34,531 nucleotides of DNA from BS750m-G62 sp964577175 (GCA_964577175.1 CAZNYC010000032.1:1-34531); one strand, 5' to 3'; shown: positions 6,977 through 15,650, counted from the stretch's first letter. Numbers and translations are program-made. Notes: a model not told the origin generated them from the sequence alone.

Positions 6977-8116
6977 GTGGCCCGTCCGCTGCACATCCTG
7001 GCAATCGAGCCGTACTTCGGCGGGTCGCACGCGGATTTCCTGGAGGGCCTCCGGGCCGCCTCCCGGCACCGGTGGACGCTGCTGGCCCTGCCGGCCCGCA
7101 AATGGAAGTGGCGGATGCGGGGTGCGGCGATCCACTTCGCCCGCGAGGCGGAACCGCTCGTCCGCCGGCACACGTTCGACGCCGTCTTCGCGAGCGATTT
7201 CCTCAGCCTGGCGGACTGGCGGGCCCTGGCCCCCCGCTCGCTCGCCGCCCTGCCCACCGTCGCGTTCTTCCACGAGAACCAGTTGTCGTACCCCGTGGAG
7301 CCCGGCCAGCGGCGCGACTACCAGTACGGTTTCACGAACCTCACGACGTGCCTGGCGGCCGACGAGGTCTGGTTCAATTCGGCGTACCACCGGGTGGAGT
7401 TCCTGGAGGCCGTCGGCCACCTGCTCGGCAAGATGCCGGACTACGTGCCGCCCGGGCTGCCGGAGTCCATCGAGGCCAAGAGCCGGGTCATGCACCTCGG
7501 GGCGGACCTGAAGCCGCTCGTCCCGGGGCGGGAGGAGACGCCGCACGAGCCGCCGCTCACGATCCTCTGGAGCCATCGGTGGGAGTACGATAAGAACCCG
7601 GACGTCTTTTTCCGCACGCTCTTCTTCCTGGCGGAGGAAGGGCTGCCGTTTCGCCTGGCCATCCTCGGCGAGACGTTCCGTAAATGGCCGGCGGTGTTCG
7701 AGGAAGCCCGCCGCCGCCTCGCCGACCACATCGTCCAGTTCGGCTACATGCCGGACCGCGAGGCGTACGAGGGGCACGTGCGGCAGGCGGACATCGCGGT
7801 CTCGACGGCCATCCAGGAGCGGTTCGGCCTGTCGATGGTCGAGGCGATGGCCGCCGGCTGCTTCCCCCTCATGCCGAACCGTCTGAGTTACCCGGAACTC
7901 GTGCCGGTGGCATGGCACGAGACGTTCCTGTATGACGACGACCGCTCGCTTCGGCGGAAACTGGCGACGCTGCTCCGCGGCCAGGGACCGTGGGACCGGG
8001 CGGCCGAACTCGCCGACGAGGTCCAGCGGTTCGACTGGTCGAACCGCGCGCCCGCCTACGATGCCGCCCTGGAGGAGGTGGCGGCGAAGGAAAAGGGCTC
8101 CGCCGGGCCACGGTGA
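6977..8116 (+). CDS. tRNA-queuosine alpha-mannosyltransferase homologue (DUF3524/GTDC1 family)
   Basis: A 379-residue GT-B glycosyltransferase. The N-terminal half carries the family's hallmark strings: IEPYFGGSHADF (about 10-21), LPARKWKWRMRGAA (about 38-51), FASDFLSLADW, FFHENQLSYPV (about 96-106) and QYGFTNL. The C-terminal half has LWSHRWEYDKNP (about 194-205), LAILGETF and ERFGLSMVEAMAAGCFPL, the GT4-type donor-binding region. I recognise the same strings, in the same order, in human GTDC1/QTMAN, which mannosylates queuosine at tRNA-Asp position 34. The bacterial copy is shorter because it lacks the inserted linker of the human protein. The GTG start at 6977 has GGGAG 6 bases upstream. 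The tRNA substrate in this bacterium is inference; no queuosine biosynthesis gene is in the window. Confidence 0.88.
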   Translation: MARPLHILAIEPYFGGSHADFLEGLRAASRHRWTLLALPARKWKWRMRGAAIHFAREAEPLVRRHTFDAVFASDFLSLADWRALAPRSLAALPTVAFFHENQLSYPVEPGQRRDYQYGFTNLTTCLAADEVWFNSAYHRVEFLEAVGHLLGKMPDYVPPGLPESIEAKSRVMHLGADLKPLVPGREETPHEPPLTILWSHRWEYDKNPDVFFRTLFFLAEEGLPFRLAILGETFRKWPAVFEEARRRLADHIVQFGYMPDREAYEGHVRQADIAVSTAIQERFGLSMVEAMAAGCFPLMPNRLSYPELVPVAWHETFLYDDDRSLRRKLATLLRGQGPWDRAAELADEVQRFDWSNRAPAYDAALEEVAAKEKGSAGPR

Positions 8117-8145
8117 TGAACCTCGCCGGCCCGGCGTTCGATCGA

Positions 8146-8259
8146 TGTCATTCTGAGGAGCGGCCCTGCCGCGACGAAGAATCTCGACGTGGTCGTTGCC
8201 GGTCGTCGTTTCGCACGGCGAGATTCTTCGGCCCCCGCAAGCGGGGCCTCAGAATGACA
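8146..8259. repeat. CATTCTGAGG hairpin element, copy 1
   Basis: A 114-base element bounded by perfect 13-base inverted ends TGTCATTCTGAGG/CCTCAGAATGACA. An inner pair, AAGAATCTCG and CGAGATTCTT, lets the whole element fold into one long stem. Similar copies lie at 9514, 22532 and 28646. Elements with this core (CATTCTGAG...GAAGAATCTC) are, from memory, widespread in environmental bacterial genomes. Confidence 0.8.
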
Positions 8260-8273
8260 AACCCATGCGATCC

Positions 8274-8334
8274 GCGCGGCGGGCAGTCTTGCCCGCCGCG
8301 CTCCCTGCGCGGTGCCCAAGACTGAGCACCGCGC
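8274..8334. repeat. Two GC palindromes before mutY
   Basis: Arms GCGCGGCGGGCA and GCCCGCCGCGC pair around GTCTT (8274-8301). Arms GCGCGGTGC and GCACCGCGC (8307-8334) pair around a short loop. The second hairpin ends one base before the ATG chosen for mutY and could hide its start region or end an upstream transcript. Confidence 0.5.
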
Positions 8335-8335
8335 G

Positions 8336-9502
8336 ATGCCTGTATACAAGAGGTGTCCCCTGCCCTCCACCGCCCACAACCCGACGCCGCTGCCCGCACC
8401 GGGCCGGAAGCGCCGCTTGCGCACGCGGCTGATCGAGTGGTACCGCGCCCATCGCCGGGACTTGCCGTGGCGGCGGACCCGCGACCCGTACGCCGTCTGG
8501 GTGGCCGAGGTGCTCCTCCAGCAAACACAGGTCTCAACCGCCGAGCCGTACTACGAGGCGTTCCTCGATCGGTTCCCGACGGTCGAGGCCCTCGCCGCCG
8601 CGCCGCGCCAGGCCGTGCTTAAAGTGTGGGAAGGCCTCGGCTACTACCGCCGGGCGATCCATCTGCACGAGGCGGCCAAGTGCATCGTCCGCGACCACGT
8701 CGGCCGGGTGCCCGACGACCCCGCCGCCTTCGCGCGGCTGCCCGGCGTCGGGCGGTACACCTGCGGGGCGGTCCAGTCGATCGCCTTCGGCCACCGCCTC
8801 GCCGCGCTCGACGGCAACGCCGTGCGCGTCCTGGCGCGCTGGTTCGCCGTCGAGCGGTGCGTCTCGGAGGCCGCCGTCCGGAAAGACCTGTGGCGCCTCG
8901 CGGAAGACCTCGTGCCCCAAGACGCGCCCGGCGACTGGAACCAGGCGGTCATGGAACTCGGCAGCCGCGTGTGCACGCCCCGGTCGCCGGCGTGCCTTGC
9001 CTGCCCCGTCCGGACGCTGTGCCGGGCGGCGCGGCGGGGCATCCAGGACCGCCTGCCCGTCAAGCGGCCGCGGAAGCGGGTGCCGCACATCGAGGTCGGG
9101 GCGGGCATCGTGTGGCGTCGCGGCAAGGTCCTGATGTGCCGCCGGCCCGAGGGCAAGATGCTCGCGGGCCTGTGGGAGTTCCCCGGCGGCAAGCGGCGCG
9201 ACGGCGAATCCATCCGGGAATGTATCCGCCGCGAACTGAAGGAGGAGTGCGACCTGGACGTGACCGTCGGCGACCACCTCGTCGACGTCACCCACACGTA
9301 CTCGCACCTGAAGGTGACGCTGCGGTGCTACCACTGCCGGGCGCCGCGGGGGCGGGTGCGGACGCTCGCCGCCGACGAGGCCCGGTGGATGCGCGTCGAG
9401 GACATCCCGACGCTGCCGCTGCCGGCGGCGGACCTGAAGATTCTGACGGCCCTGGGCATCGGCGCCGAGACGGCGCGGCGGGCGACGCGCGGCGGGGGGT
9501 GA
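8336..9502 (+). CDS. mutY: A/G-specific adenine DNA glycosylase MutY
   Basis: A 388-residue base-excision repair enzyme that removes adenine paired with 8-oxoguanine. The catalytic Glu is in EVLLQQTQV. The helix-hairpin-helix LPGVGRYTCGA is followed by ALDGNAVRVLAR with the catalytic Asp. The [4Fe-4S] loop reads C-x6-C-x2-C-x5-C (CTPRSPACLACPVRTLC). A C-terminal NUDIX-like domain recognises 8-oxoG; its NUDIX box is nearly complete (GGKRRDGE...RRELKEEC) but has Asp where the final Gly is expected. The start is uncertain: ATG at 8336 has no clear ribosome binding site, GTG at 8312 is in frame, and the conserved protein only begins near LIEWYRAHRRDLPWR about 28 codons later. The gene is flanked on both sides by CATTCTGAGG hairpin elements. 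Confidence 0.95.
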   Translation: MPVYKRCPLPSTAHNPTPLPAPGRKRRLRTRLIEWYRAHRRDLPWRRTRDPYAVWVAEVLLQQTQVSTAEPYYEAFLDRFPTVEALAAAPRQAVLKVWEGLGYYRRAIHLHEAAKCIVRDHVGRVPDDPAAFARLPGVGRYTCGAVQSIAFGHRLAALDGNAVRVLARWFAVERCVSEAAVRKDLWRLAEDLVPQDAPGDWNQAVMELGSRVCTPRSPACLACPVRTLCRAARRGIQDRLPVKRPRKRVPHIEVGAGIVWRRGKVLMCRRPEGKMLAGLWEFPGGKRRDGESIRECIRRELKEECDLDVTVGDHLVDVTHTYSHLKVTLRCYHCRAPRGRVRTLAADEARWMRVEDIPTLPLPAADLKILTALGIGAETARRATRGGG

Positions 9503-9513
9503 CGCTTACGCGT

Positions 9514-9615
9514 TGTCATTCTCAGGAGGCCCGAAAGGGCCGACGAAGCATCTCGCCTTGACGGCGTTCGCACGGCGAGATGCTTCGGGCCCGCAAGCGG
9601 GCCCTCAGAATGACA
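9514..9615. repeat. CATTCTGAGG hairpin element, copy 2
   Basis: A 102-base element with ends TGTCATTCTCAGG/CCTCAGAATGACA (one mismatch) and inner arms GAAGCATCTCGCC/GGCGAGATGCTTC. The compensating A-to-C/T-to-G pair in both inner arms relative to copy 1 (GAAGAATCTC) keeps the stem paired. It lies 11 bases after the mutY stop, between two converging genes. Confidence 0.8.
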
Positions 9616-9635
9616 TCGTGCATACACGTTGCCCC

Positions 9636-12600
9636 TCACTCCCGCCGCACCTCGATGGCCGCAAGCAGCGGGCCGAGGCCTTCATCGTCCGTCCGCCGGA
9701 GGGACACCTCCAGGGCCTTGCCCGCCCGGACGACCTCGAACGTCTTGACGACCGCGCGGTTCGTCCCGCCGGCCTCCTTCGCCACGTCGAAGCCCTCCAG
9801 GACCGTCTTGCCGCCGAGCGTCACGTCCATCCGGCGGGTGCCGGGCGCCTCGCCTTCCGGCGCGCAGAAGTGCAGGCGGACCGCGTACGCCGCCTCCTGC
9901 CCATCCTCCTTCGTCAGCGGGACGGTGAAGCGACACGCCTTCCGCGACGCCAGCGCCCCGGCGTACAGCCACGGCGTGTCGGTGCCGGCCACCTCGACGA
10001 AATCGGGATGGGCCATGCGGTGCCCCCACGCCGTCTTCCAGTCCACGCCGAGGTCCAGGTCCAGGACGAGCCGGCCGTGATACGGCCGGGGATACGCCAG
10101 CCACAGCATCCTGTCCGGCCCGCGGCGGTCGCCGGGGGCGCCGAAGTTGACGGCCAGGTGCTTGACCGGGCGCAGGGGCCCCTCGGCGCTTGCCATCCCC
10201 CACACGCGATTCCGCTTGCGATGGTGAAACGCGATCGTGCAGTGCAGCGAGAACGGGCAGACGCATCCGCTGCTCGCCTCGGGCATCAGCACCAGGCCGC
10301 AGGCCGGGATGCAGTTGATCCAGCACCCCGGCCGCTGCGAGCCGAAGTGGGCCGTCCCCTCGTCGGCGGCGAGGTCGTAGTACGCCGTCGACCCGGACCG
10401 GAAGAAGAGCGCGTTGGGCGACCCGACGATGTTCCCGCAGTGATGGCCCGGCCGGGCCATCTGCCACCGCCCGTACGCATCGGTCACCGGATGGCGGCGC
10501 CCTTTCGGCTCGCCGGTCTGCAGGTCGTAGGCCCACGGCTCGGCGTAGATGGTATCGCCCACGATGAGCGGGCGGCTGCGGTAGCCCTTGCGTCCGGACC
10601 AGCGTTCGGACCCGTCGTCGGCGGAGAGGGCGATGAGGCTCCGGCGTGAGAACTCGCCCGCGAAGAACTCCTCCCAGAAGTGGCCGTTCCACGGCTGGCC
10701 GCACAGCAGCACCACGCCGCGGGCCGCCATGGCCGCCAGGTCCCCGCCGGCCGAACTGACCTTCACACAGTCGCCGACGTACTGCGGCCGCTGCCAGACG
10801 GGTTTGCCGGTGGCGGCGTCGAGGGCGACCACGAGCCGCACGTCCGGCGGGACGGGTTTGCCTCGGCGGTCCACCCGCTGCTTCGGGTCGAGGCCCGCCA
10901 GGCCCTTCTTCCGCTCGTCGTCGGTGACGCGGCGGTCGACGTAGAACAGCCGGCCGCCGTCCAGGCAGACGGTCGTCTCCATGACCTCCTTCCCTTGATG
11001 CGTCCAGCGGACGTCGCCGGAGTCGACGTCGAAGGCGAAGAGCAGCCCGCCCTGCGTGCACCCGAAGAGCCGGTCGCCGTCCACGGCCACGTGTCGCCAC
11101 GTCTGGGAGCCTTCGCCCTTCGGGCATTTGTACGTCCGGACGGACTCGCCGGTGGCAGCGTCGAGACGGAGGCAGCGGTCCTCGACGGCCACGAAGACGC
11201 TGTCCTCGCGGGCGGCGAGGTTCGAGGTCCGGGTCTTGAGGCCCAACCTTATGGCCCCCGGCACCTCCCGCCGCCACAGCCGGACGCCGTTGTAGGCGTC
11301 GTACGCCATGACGACGTTCTCGCCCTGGACGAACAGCCGGCCGTCCACCGCCAGCGGCGAGGCCGCGCTCGCATGACGGTTCGGCATCTCGGCGGGTCCC
11401 GGCCGGCCGTACCACAGGATGCCGAGCGGCCCGCGGACCCGGCCGTCGTCGGACGAGCCGGTGTTCCCCGCGTCGCCATACTCGTGCGTCCAGGCGCCCA
11501 CGTCGTCGAGCGCGCCGCGGCGGAAGGCGACCCATCGGCCGCCGACCTGCTCGTCCCCCACCTCGCCGGAGCGGCCCAGATCGTCGTGGACCGCCTTCAT
11601 CCACGTCCGCATCGCGGGCGGAGGGTTCTCGTCGCCCGCCGGCCGCTCCATCAGCACGATGCCCCCGCACGGCTTCAGCATGCGGGCCACGTCCTCGGCG
11701 GGCACCGTCGGGCGGCCCGCGAAGAAGCCGCCCGCGCACACCACCACGTTCGCGAACGCGTCGTTGTACGGCAGGGGGCCGGGCGGCGCGTGCGTGACGG
11801 TGACCCCGCTGCCGTGGACGCCCGCCTCGACGAGCGCCCGGCGGAGGCGCTTCGCCTCGGCCTCGTCCGCGACGGGCAGGTGCAGCCGGAGGTCCGTCCG
11901 TCGCGCCAGGTCCAGCGCCAGCGGCGCGTCGCCGCCGAGCACCAATCCGTAGCCGCCCGGGCGTGCGAGCGCCTTGACGACCGTCTCCGCCGCGGCGCGC
12001 CGCGAGGCAGCGTCCTTTCCGAACGGGTCGGCGGTCGGCGCGACCGTGACGGTCTTGGCCGCGCCTACCTCGCCGCGGGCGAAGGCGTAGATGCGGCCCG
12101 TGTCGGTGCTGACGAGCAGGCGACCGTCGGCGACGGCCAGGCCGCGCGCCCGGCCCTCGACCTCGGCCGACCATGTCTCCTTGCCGGAGGCGGTTGCCAG
12201 GGCGAAGGCCTTCCCCCTGCCGCCGGCGTACAGGGTGCCGCCGGCCACGATGAGGGCGTCGGAGGCGTCGCACGGGACCCGCCAGCGGGTGCAGTCGGCC
12301 AACTGCGCCTCCAACCGCTTCTTCTCCGGCGCGAGTTTCTCGATCTCCTTCTCCAGGCGGTCCTCCTCCTTGCGGAGGCCGTCCGTGGCGCGGTCGCGGA
12401 GACGCCGACGGACGTCGCCGAGGCGGCGGGTCAGGTCGATCATGCGCGGCTTGAACTTCGTCAGCCGCTTCTGCACCTCGATCCAGTCCTCTCGGGCGAA
12501 GGCGGCCGCCTCCTTCCCCGTCAGCATGTAGATCGTGTCGTCGGCCACGATGAGCCGGCGGGTGCCGGCGGCGGGTTCGTACGCCGGCCGGCCTTCGTTC

Positions 12601-13541
12601 AGGACGAGTTTCCCGTCCTTGACGGAGACGGCGGCAATCTGCTCGGTGCCGTTGAAGAGGAGGTCGCCGGCGAGGAGCGTGTACGTGCCCCCGAAGAGGC
12701 CGATGGCCCGCCAACTGAAGTTCCGCTGGAAGAGGAAGCGGCCGCCCGTGCGCTCGAAGGCGGCGGGCATCGCCCGTCCGGACGGCACGAACAGCCGGTC
12801 CGCCGAGGCCAGGAGGTACCCCTGCGGCGAGATGCCGCTCCGCCCGCCTTGGGCGTACGTGTCGTTCGTCCACTGCACGCGGCCGGTGGCGGCGTCGACG
12901 GCGTAGAGGAACAGTCCCTCGGCCGGGAACACGCCGGCCGCGAAGTACGCCGTCCCGCCGGCCACGAGGACGCCCGTGCGGACGGGCCACGCGGAGATCA
13001 TCCGCCCGTTGCCGAGCAGGCGTTCGGAGGTCGGGGCGGCCTCGAAGGTCCAGACCTCGGTGCCGTCGCCGGCGTTCAGGCAATAGACCCGCCCGTCGTC
13101 GGAGCCCACGTACAGGCGGCCGCCGGCGAGCGTCGGCGCGCAGCGGACGGGGCCCTCGGTCGGGAACCGCCAGCGCAGGGCGCCCGTGGCGGCGTCGAGG
13201 GCGTACACCTGTCCGTCCGCCGACGAGCCGAAGTACACGGCCCCGTGCCCCGCCGCCACGTGGTACGCGTCGTCGAAGCGGAGGCGAGGCAGTTCGAGGT
13301 TGTGCTCGATGGGCTTCGGCTGCGGGTCGCCCCAGGCGTGCTCCGGGGGCAGCGGGGGGAGGAAGGTCCACGCCGGCGCGAGCGGCGGGGCGAGCCCCTC
13401 CGACGCGATGCCGCTGCGGGAGGCGTCGTGCCGGTAGGTGGGCCAGGCGGCCGATGTCTCCGCTCCGCCGGCCGGTCCGCACAAGAGGGCCAGGGCCAGC
13501 GCCAGCCATCCCGCCGAGAACCACCGCAGCATGCGAGTCAT
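9636..13541 (-). CDS. Secreted PQQ-type beta-propeller protein with Rossmann-like insert and malectin-like C-terminus
   Basis: A 1301-residue exported protein. A signal peptide (1-26, ending PAGGAE) is followed by a first propeller with repeated VYALDAATG, VYCLNAGDG and LYAVDAATG blades (about 35-350). A charged coiled-coil of about 70 residues follows (about 350-420), then another blade. A Rossmann-like segment (about 515-635: GYGLVLGG...DVARMLKPCGGIVLME) resembles a class I methyltransferase core. A second propeller begins WTHEYGDAGNTG (about 682). A Cys-rich stretch, CWINCIPACG...GCVC, lies near 1075. The C-terminal 140 residues look like a malectin-type carbohydrate-binding domain. ATG at 13541 has AGGAGG 8 bases upstream. 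Large proteins of this type are common in Planctomycetota; their function is unknown. Binding of PQQ itself is not implied by the blade motif. Confidence 0.85.
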   Translation of the reverse strand: MTRMLRWFSAGWLALALALLCGPAGGAETSAAWPTYRHDASRSGIASEGLAPPLAPAWTFLPPLPPEHAWGDPQPKPIEHNLELPRLRFDDAYHVAAGHGAVYFGSSADGQVYALDAATGALRWRFPTEGPVRCAPTLAGGRLYVGSDDGRVYCLNAGDGTEVWTFEAAPTSERLLGNGRMISAWPVRTGVLVAGGTAYFAAGVFPAEGLFLYAVDAATGRVQWTNDTYAQGGRSGISPQGYLLASADRLFVPSGRAMPAAFERTGGRFLFQRNFSWRAIGLFGGTYTLLAGDLLFNGTEQIAAVSVKDGKLVLNEGRPAYEPAAGTRRLIVADDTIYMLTGKEAAAFAREDWIEVQKRLTKFKPRMIDLTRRLGDVRRRLRDRATDGLRKEEDRLEKEIEKLAPEKKRLEAQLADCTRWRVPCDASDALIVAGGTLYAGGRGKAFALATASGKETWSAEVEGRARGLAVADGRLLVSTDTGRIYAFARGEVGAAKTVTVAPTADPFGKDAASRRAAAETVVKALARPGGYGLVLGGDAPLALDLARRTDLRLHLPVADEAEAKRLRRALVEAGVHGSGVTVTHAPPGPLPYNDAFANVVVCAGGFFAGRPTVPAEDVARMLKPCGGIVLMERPAGDENPPPAMRTWMKAVHDDLGRSGEVGDEQVGGRWVAFRRGALDDVGAWTHEYGDAGNTGSSDDGRVRGPLGILWYGRPGPAEMPNRHASAASPLAVDGRLFVQGENVVMAYDAYNGVRLWRREVPGAIRLGLKTRTSNLAAREDSVFVAVEDRCLRLDAATGESVRTYKCPKGEGSQTWRHVAVDGDRLFGCTQGGLLFAFDVDSGDVRWTHQGKEVMETTVCLDGGRLFYVDRRVTDDERKKGLAGLDPKQRVDRRGKPVPPDVRLVVALDAATGKPVWQRPQYVGDCVKVSSAGGDLAAMAARGVVLLCGQPWNGHFWEEFFAGEFSRRSLIALSADDGSERWSGRKGYRSRPLIVGDTIYAEPWAYDLQTGEPKGRRHPVTDAYGRWQMARPGHHCGNIVGSPNALFFRSGSTAYYDLAADEGTAHFGSQRPGCWINCIPACGLVLMPEASSGCVCPFSLHCTIAFHHRKRNRVWGMASAEGPLRPVKHLAVNFGAPGDRRGPDRMLWLAYPRPYHGRLVLDLDLGVDWKTAWGHRMAHPDFVEVAGTDTPWLYAGALASRKACRFTVPLTKEDGQEAAYAVRLHFCAPEGEAPGTRRMDVTLGGKTVLEGFDVAKEAGGTNRAVVKTFEVVRAGKALEVSLRRTDDEGLGPLLAAIEVRRE

Positions 13542-13603
13542 GTTCGTCTCCTCCTGGAACACGCCGCGCGCCCCCGCCGCTCCGCCCGTCCGTGCTGCGT
13601 ACG

Positions 13604-13631
13604 GGTATACCAGATGGGGTCGGGACGTCAA
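13604..13631 (-). promoter_or_regulatory. Candidate promoter for the propeller gene
   Basis: On the minus strand TTGACG (13631-13626), 16 bases, TATACC (13609-13604). It would give a leader of about 55 bases that contains the AGGAGG site. Confidence 0.5.
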
Positions 13632-13696
13632 GGGGGCGAGCAAGTCGGCGGGTAAAGGCGCGCGGCTCGCCGCGCGGCAATCCGGAACTCGGGCAG

Positions 13697-13719
13697 CACT
13701 GTCGGACAAGCCGCCAGTG
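13697..13719. repeat. Intergenic hairpin repeat, second copy
   Basis: Arms CACTGTCGG/CCGCCAGTG (one mismatch) around ACAAG, followed by GCAC. Same design as 3808-3830. Confidence 0.4.
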
Positions 13720-13756
13720 GCACCCGGCGCCCGGGGCGTTTTCGCCCGGTCGCGAC

Positions 13757-13785
13757 TTTACGCGGGCGGCCGGAGGCGGTACACT
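13757..13785 (+). promoter_or_regulatory. Weak candidate promoter for the exported Pro-rich protein
   Basis: TTTACG (13757-13762), 17 bases, TACACT (13780-13785). It implies a leader of about 160 bases before the ATG at 13951. Between them I see no regulatory structure I can name. Confidence 0.35.
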
Positions 13786-13950
13786 GTGTCGCGGTTTCGA
13801 GAGCGTGCCAAAGGAGACCGCCTGACCGACTGCCATCCCGTCCGCGGAGGGGCGTTCCCCGGCCGTTTCATGTGCTCATCCCTTATGCGTTCGGGCTCGG
13901 GGCCAACGGCGTCCGGCCGGCGGCGCGGGACCGTTGTGGAGACCACCCCT

Positions 13951-15627
13951 ATGCTGTATCAGATGTGCTGTGCCATCGCCCTGCTGGGGGCGTGGTCCGC
14001 GGCCGGCGCGGCCGCGGTGCCCGCGGAGCCGGTTCCGGCCGTCCCGGCGGAAGCCGAGGCCGCCCCCGCCGCGCCCGCCGATCCGCTGAAGGACGCGTAC
14101 ACGCGGGCCCCCATCGTCGCGGAGTTTCAGGTTGAAACCGTCCAGGCGAACCCGACGGTGGACCCCCGGCTGGTGTGGGAGGCGCGGGGAGCCCTGCTCG
14201 ACGTCGTCAAAGGCAAACTCATGCCGGGCCGCATCCGCGTGCACATCGACAGCGTGGTCCGCGTCTTCGACAAGCCGCGCGCCGACGTCGAGGGCAAGAC
14301 CTTCATCGCCCCGCTGAAACCGCTCGGGCAGGCGTCGCAGCGACGATTCCAGATCGTCGGGCCGCGGGCCTGGCCGGCCGAGTCCAAGGAGGCCGATCGC
14401 CTCCGCAAGCTCGCCGACACCGAGGTCGTCACGGGCACGGGCGGCCGGGAACTGACCCTCACCGTGGAACCGCTCCAGCAGGTCTTTCCGGTCCGCGGCG
14501 CCAAGACCGTGGAGGTCCGGCTGACGAACACCGGCAAGGACTCCGCCACGTACGTCCAGGCGCCGTTCGTGAAGAAAGACGGCAAACTGTACCTGCCGGG
14601 CAAAGGGCGGATCGTCATCCGCACGACGACGGGCGAGCCCGTGCCGGACAAGGGCAACGTGGTGACGGGCATGGTGCCGCCGCCGCCGCCGAAGCCGGCC
14701 CTCATCCTGCCGGGGGCCAGTTTCGTCGAGACCGTGGACCTGGACACGTACTACACGCTGTCGGAGGGACGGTACACGTTCTCGATGTTCCTGGCGACAC
14801 CGGACGTCCGGGGCCGCATCCCGTCGAACGGGTTCTCTTTCCAGGTGGGCGCGGTGGACCTGCCGGAGACGCCGCCGGAGACGCCTCCCGAGACGCCGCC
14901 CGAGACGCCTCCCGAGCCGCCGCCCGAGACGCCGCCCGAGACGCCTCCCGAGCCGCCCGAGCCCGAACCGCGGGAAACCGAACCGCCCACGCCGCCGCAA
15001 CCGCCCGTCACACCGTCCGGCAAGGAACCGGCCGCCGACGACCTCCCGGAGCCGCACACGTACACGCCGGGCGAACCGTCGTTCGGCCTGGCAGCCCTCT
15101 TGCGGCCGGCGCGGGCCGTCTACAAGGTGGGCGACCCGGTGCCGGTGGAACTGCGGCTCATCAACGCCGGGCCGCGCACCGTGGCCGTCGACACCCGCCT
15201 GGAGCGGACCCTGACGGTGACCGTGGAGGCGGTGGGCGACAGCCCGCAGCCCCTCATGATCCGGCAGGTCATCCCCTGGCCGGCCGACGAGACCGTCCCC
15301 CCGCCGGAGCGGGCGTACCTGCGCGAGGCCGCCTTCTGGGGGCGGACCGTCAACCTGAACACGCTGTACGGCAAGAATCTGGACGCCATCGAGGCGCCCA
15401 GCCCCCAGGAACTCGCCGACGCCAAGAGCCTCCGGTACGAACGGTTCGGGCGAAACCTCTTCGGGTTCCCGAACCCGGGGACGTACCGCATCTCCGCCAC
15501 CTACGCCGTGGGCAAGGCGAAGACCGACGGCGAGGTGAACGGGGGCGTCGTCAAGGCATGGTGGAGCGGCGAGGTCCGGACCAACACGATCACGGTCCGC
15601 GTGGCGGACGAGAACCGGCGGCGGTGA
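13951..15627 (+). CDS. Exported protein with Pro/Glu/Thr linker, unknown function
   Basis: A 558-residue protein I do not recognise. MLYQMCCAIALLGAWSAAGAAA (split: hydrophobic core about 6-22) is a signal peptide, followed by an Ala/Pro/Glu-rich spacer (about 23-45). Residues 46-300 include VEVRLTNTGKDSATYVQAPF and a later ILPGASFVETVDL. The second part, after the linker, contains YKVGDPVPVELRLINAGPRTV, a phrase typical of Ig-like or beta-sandwich modules that define rules for extracellular proteins. The two halves are joined by a linker of repeated ETPP units (about 305-352). ATG at 13951 has TGGAG about 10 bases upstream; upstream extension of the frame has poor composition. It is probably periplasmic or surface-located. 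Location is inferred from the signal peptide. Confidence 0.75.
   Translation: MLYQMCCAIALLGAWSAAGAAAVPAEPVPAVPAEAEAAPAAPADPLKDAYTRAPIVAEFQVETVQANPTVDPRLVWEARGALLDVVKGKLMPGRIRVHIDSVVRVFDKPRADVEGKTFIAPLKPLGQASQRRFQIVGPRAWPAESKEADRLRKLADTEVVTGTGGRELTLTVEPLQQVFPVRGAKTVEVRLTNTGKDSATYVQAPFVKKDGKLYLPGKGRIVIRTTTGEPVPDKGNVVTGMVPPPPPKPALILPGASFVETVDLDTYYTLSEGRYTFSMFLATPDVRGRIPSNGFSFQVGAVDLPETPPETPPETPPETPPEPPPETPPETPPEPPEPEPRETEPPTPPQPPVTPSGKEPAADDLPEPHTYTPGEPSFGLAALLRPARAVYKVGDPVPVELRLINAGPRTVAVDTRLERTLTVTVEAVGDSPQPLMIRQVIPWPADETVPPPERAYLREAAFWGRTVNLNTLYGKNLDAIEAPSPQELADAKSLRYERFGRNLFGFPNPGTYRISATYAVGKAKTDGEVNGGVVKAWWSGEVRTNTITVRVADENRRR
14863..15006 (+). repeat. In-frame ETPP tandem repeat
   Basis: A tandem array with a 12-base unit (GAGACGCCGCCC or GAGACGCCTCCC variants) encodes Glu-Thr-Pro-Pro, with some units as Glu-Pro-Pro. 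It forms the flexible linker of the exported protein and could vary in copy number by slippage. Confidence 0.8.
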
Positions 15628-15650
15628 GACGCCACGCCGAGTGCGTGCCG

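Noticed and set aside
10141..10200. Similarity to the CATTCTGAGG element (GGGGCCCCTC and GGCCAGGTGCTTG) inside the propeller gene
   Set aside because: The terminal CATTCTGAG arms are missing and the reading frame is uninterrupted, so the match is probably chance.
9682..13836. Long open frame (over 1300 codons) in another minus-strand frame of the propeller gene
   Set aside because: It is an Arg/Pro/Gly-rich shadow caused by high GC content. It has no recognisable motif, and the correct frame has a signal peptide, propeller blades and AGGAGG.
14863..14985. Possible CRISPR-like array
   Set aside because: The 12-base units have no spacers and are in frame in a protein linker.
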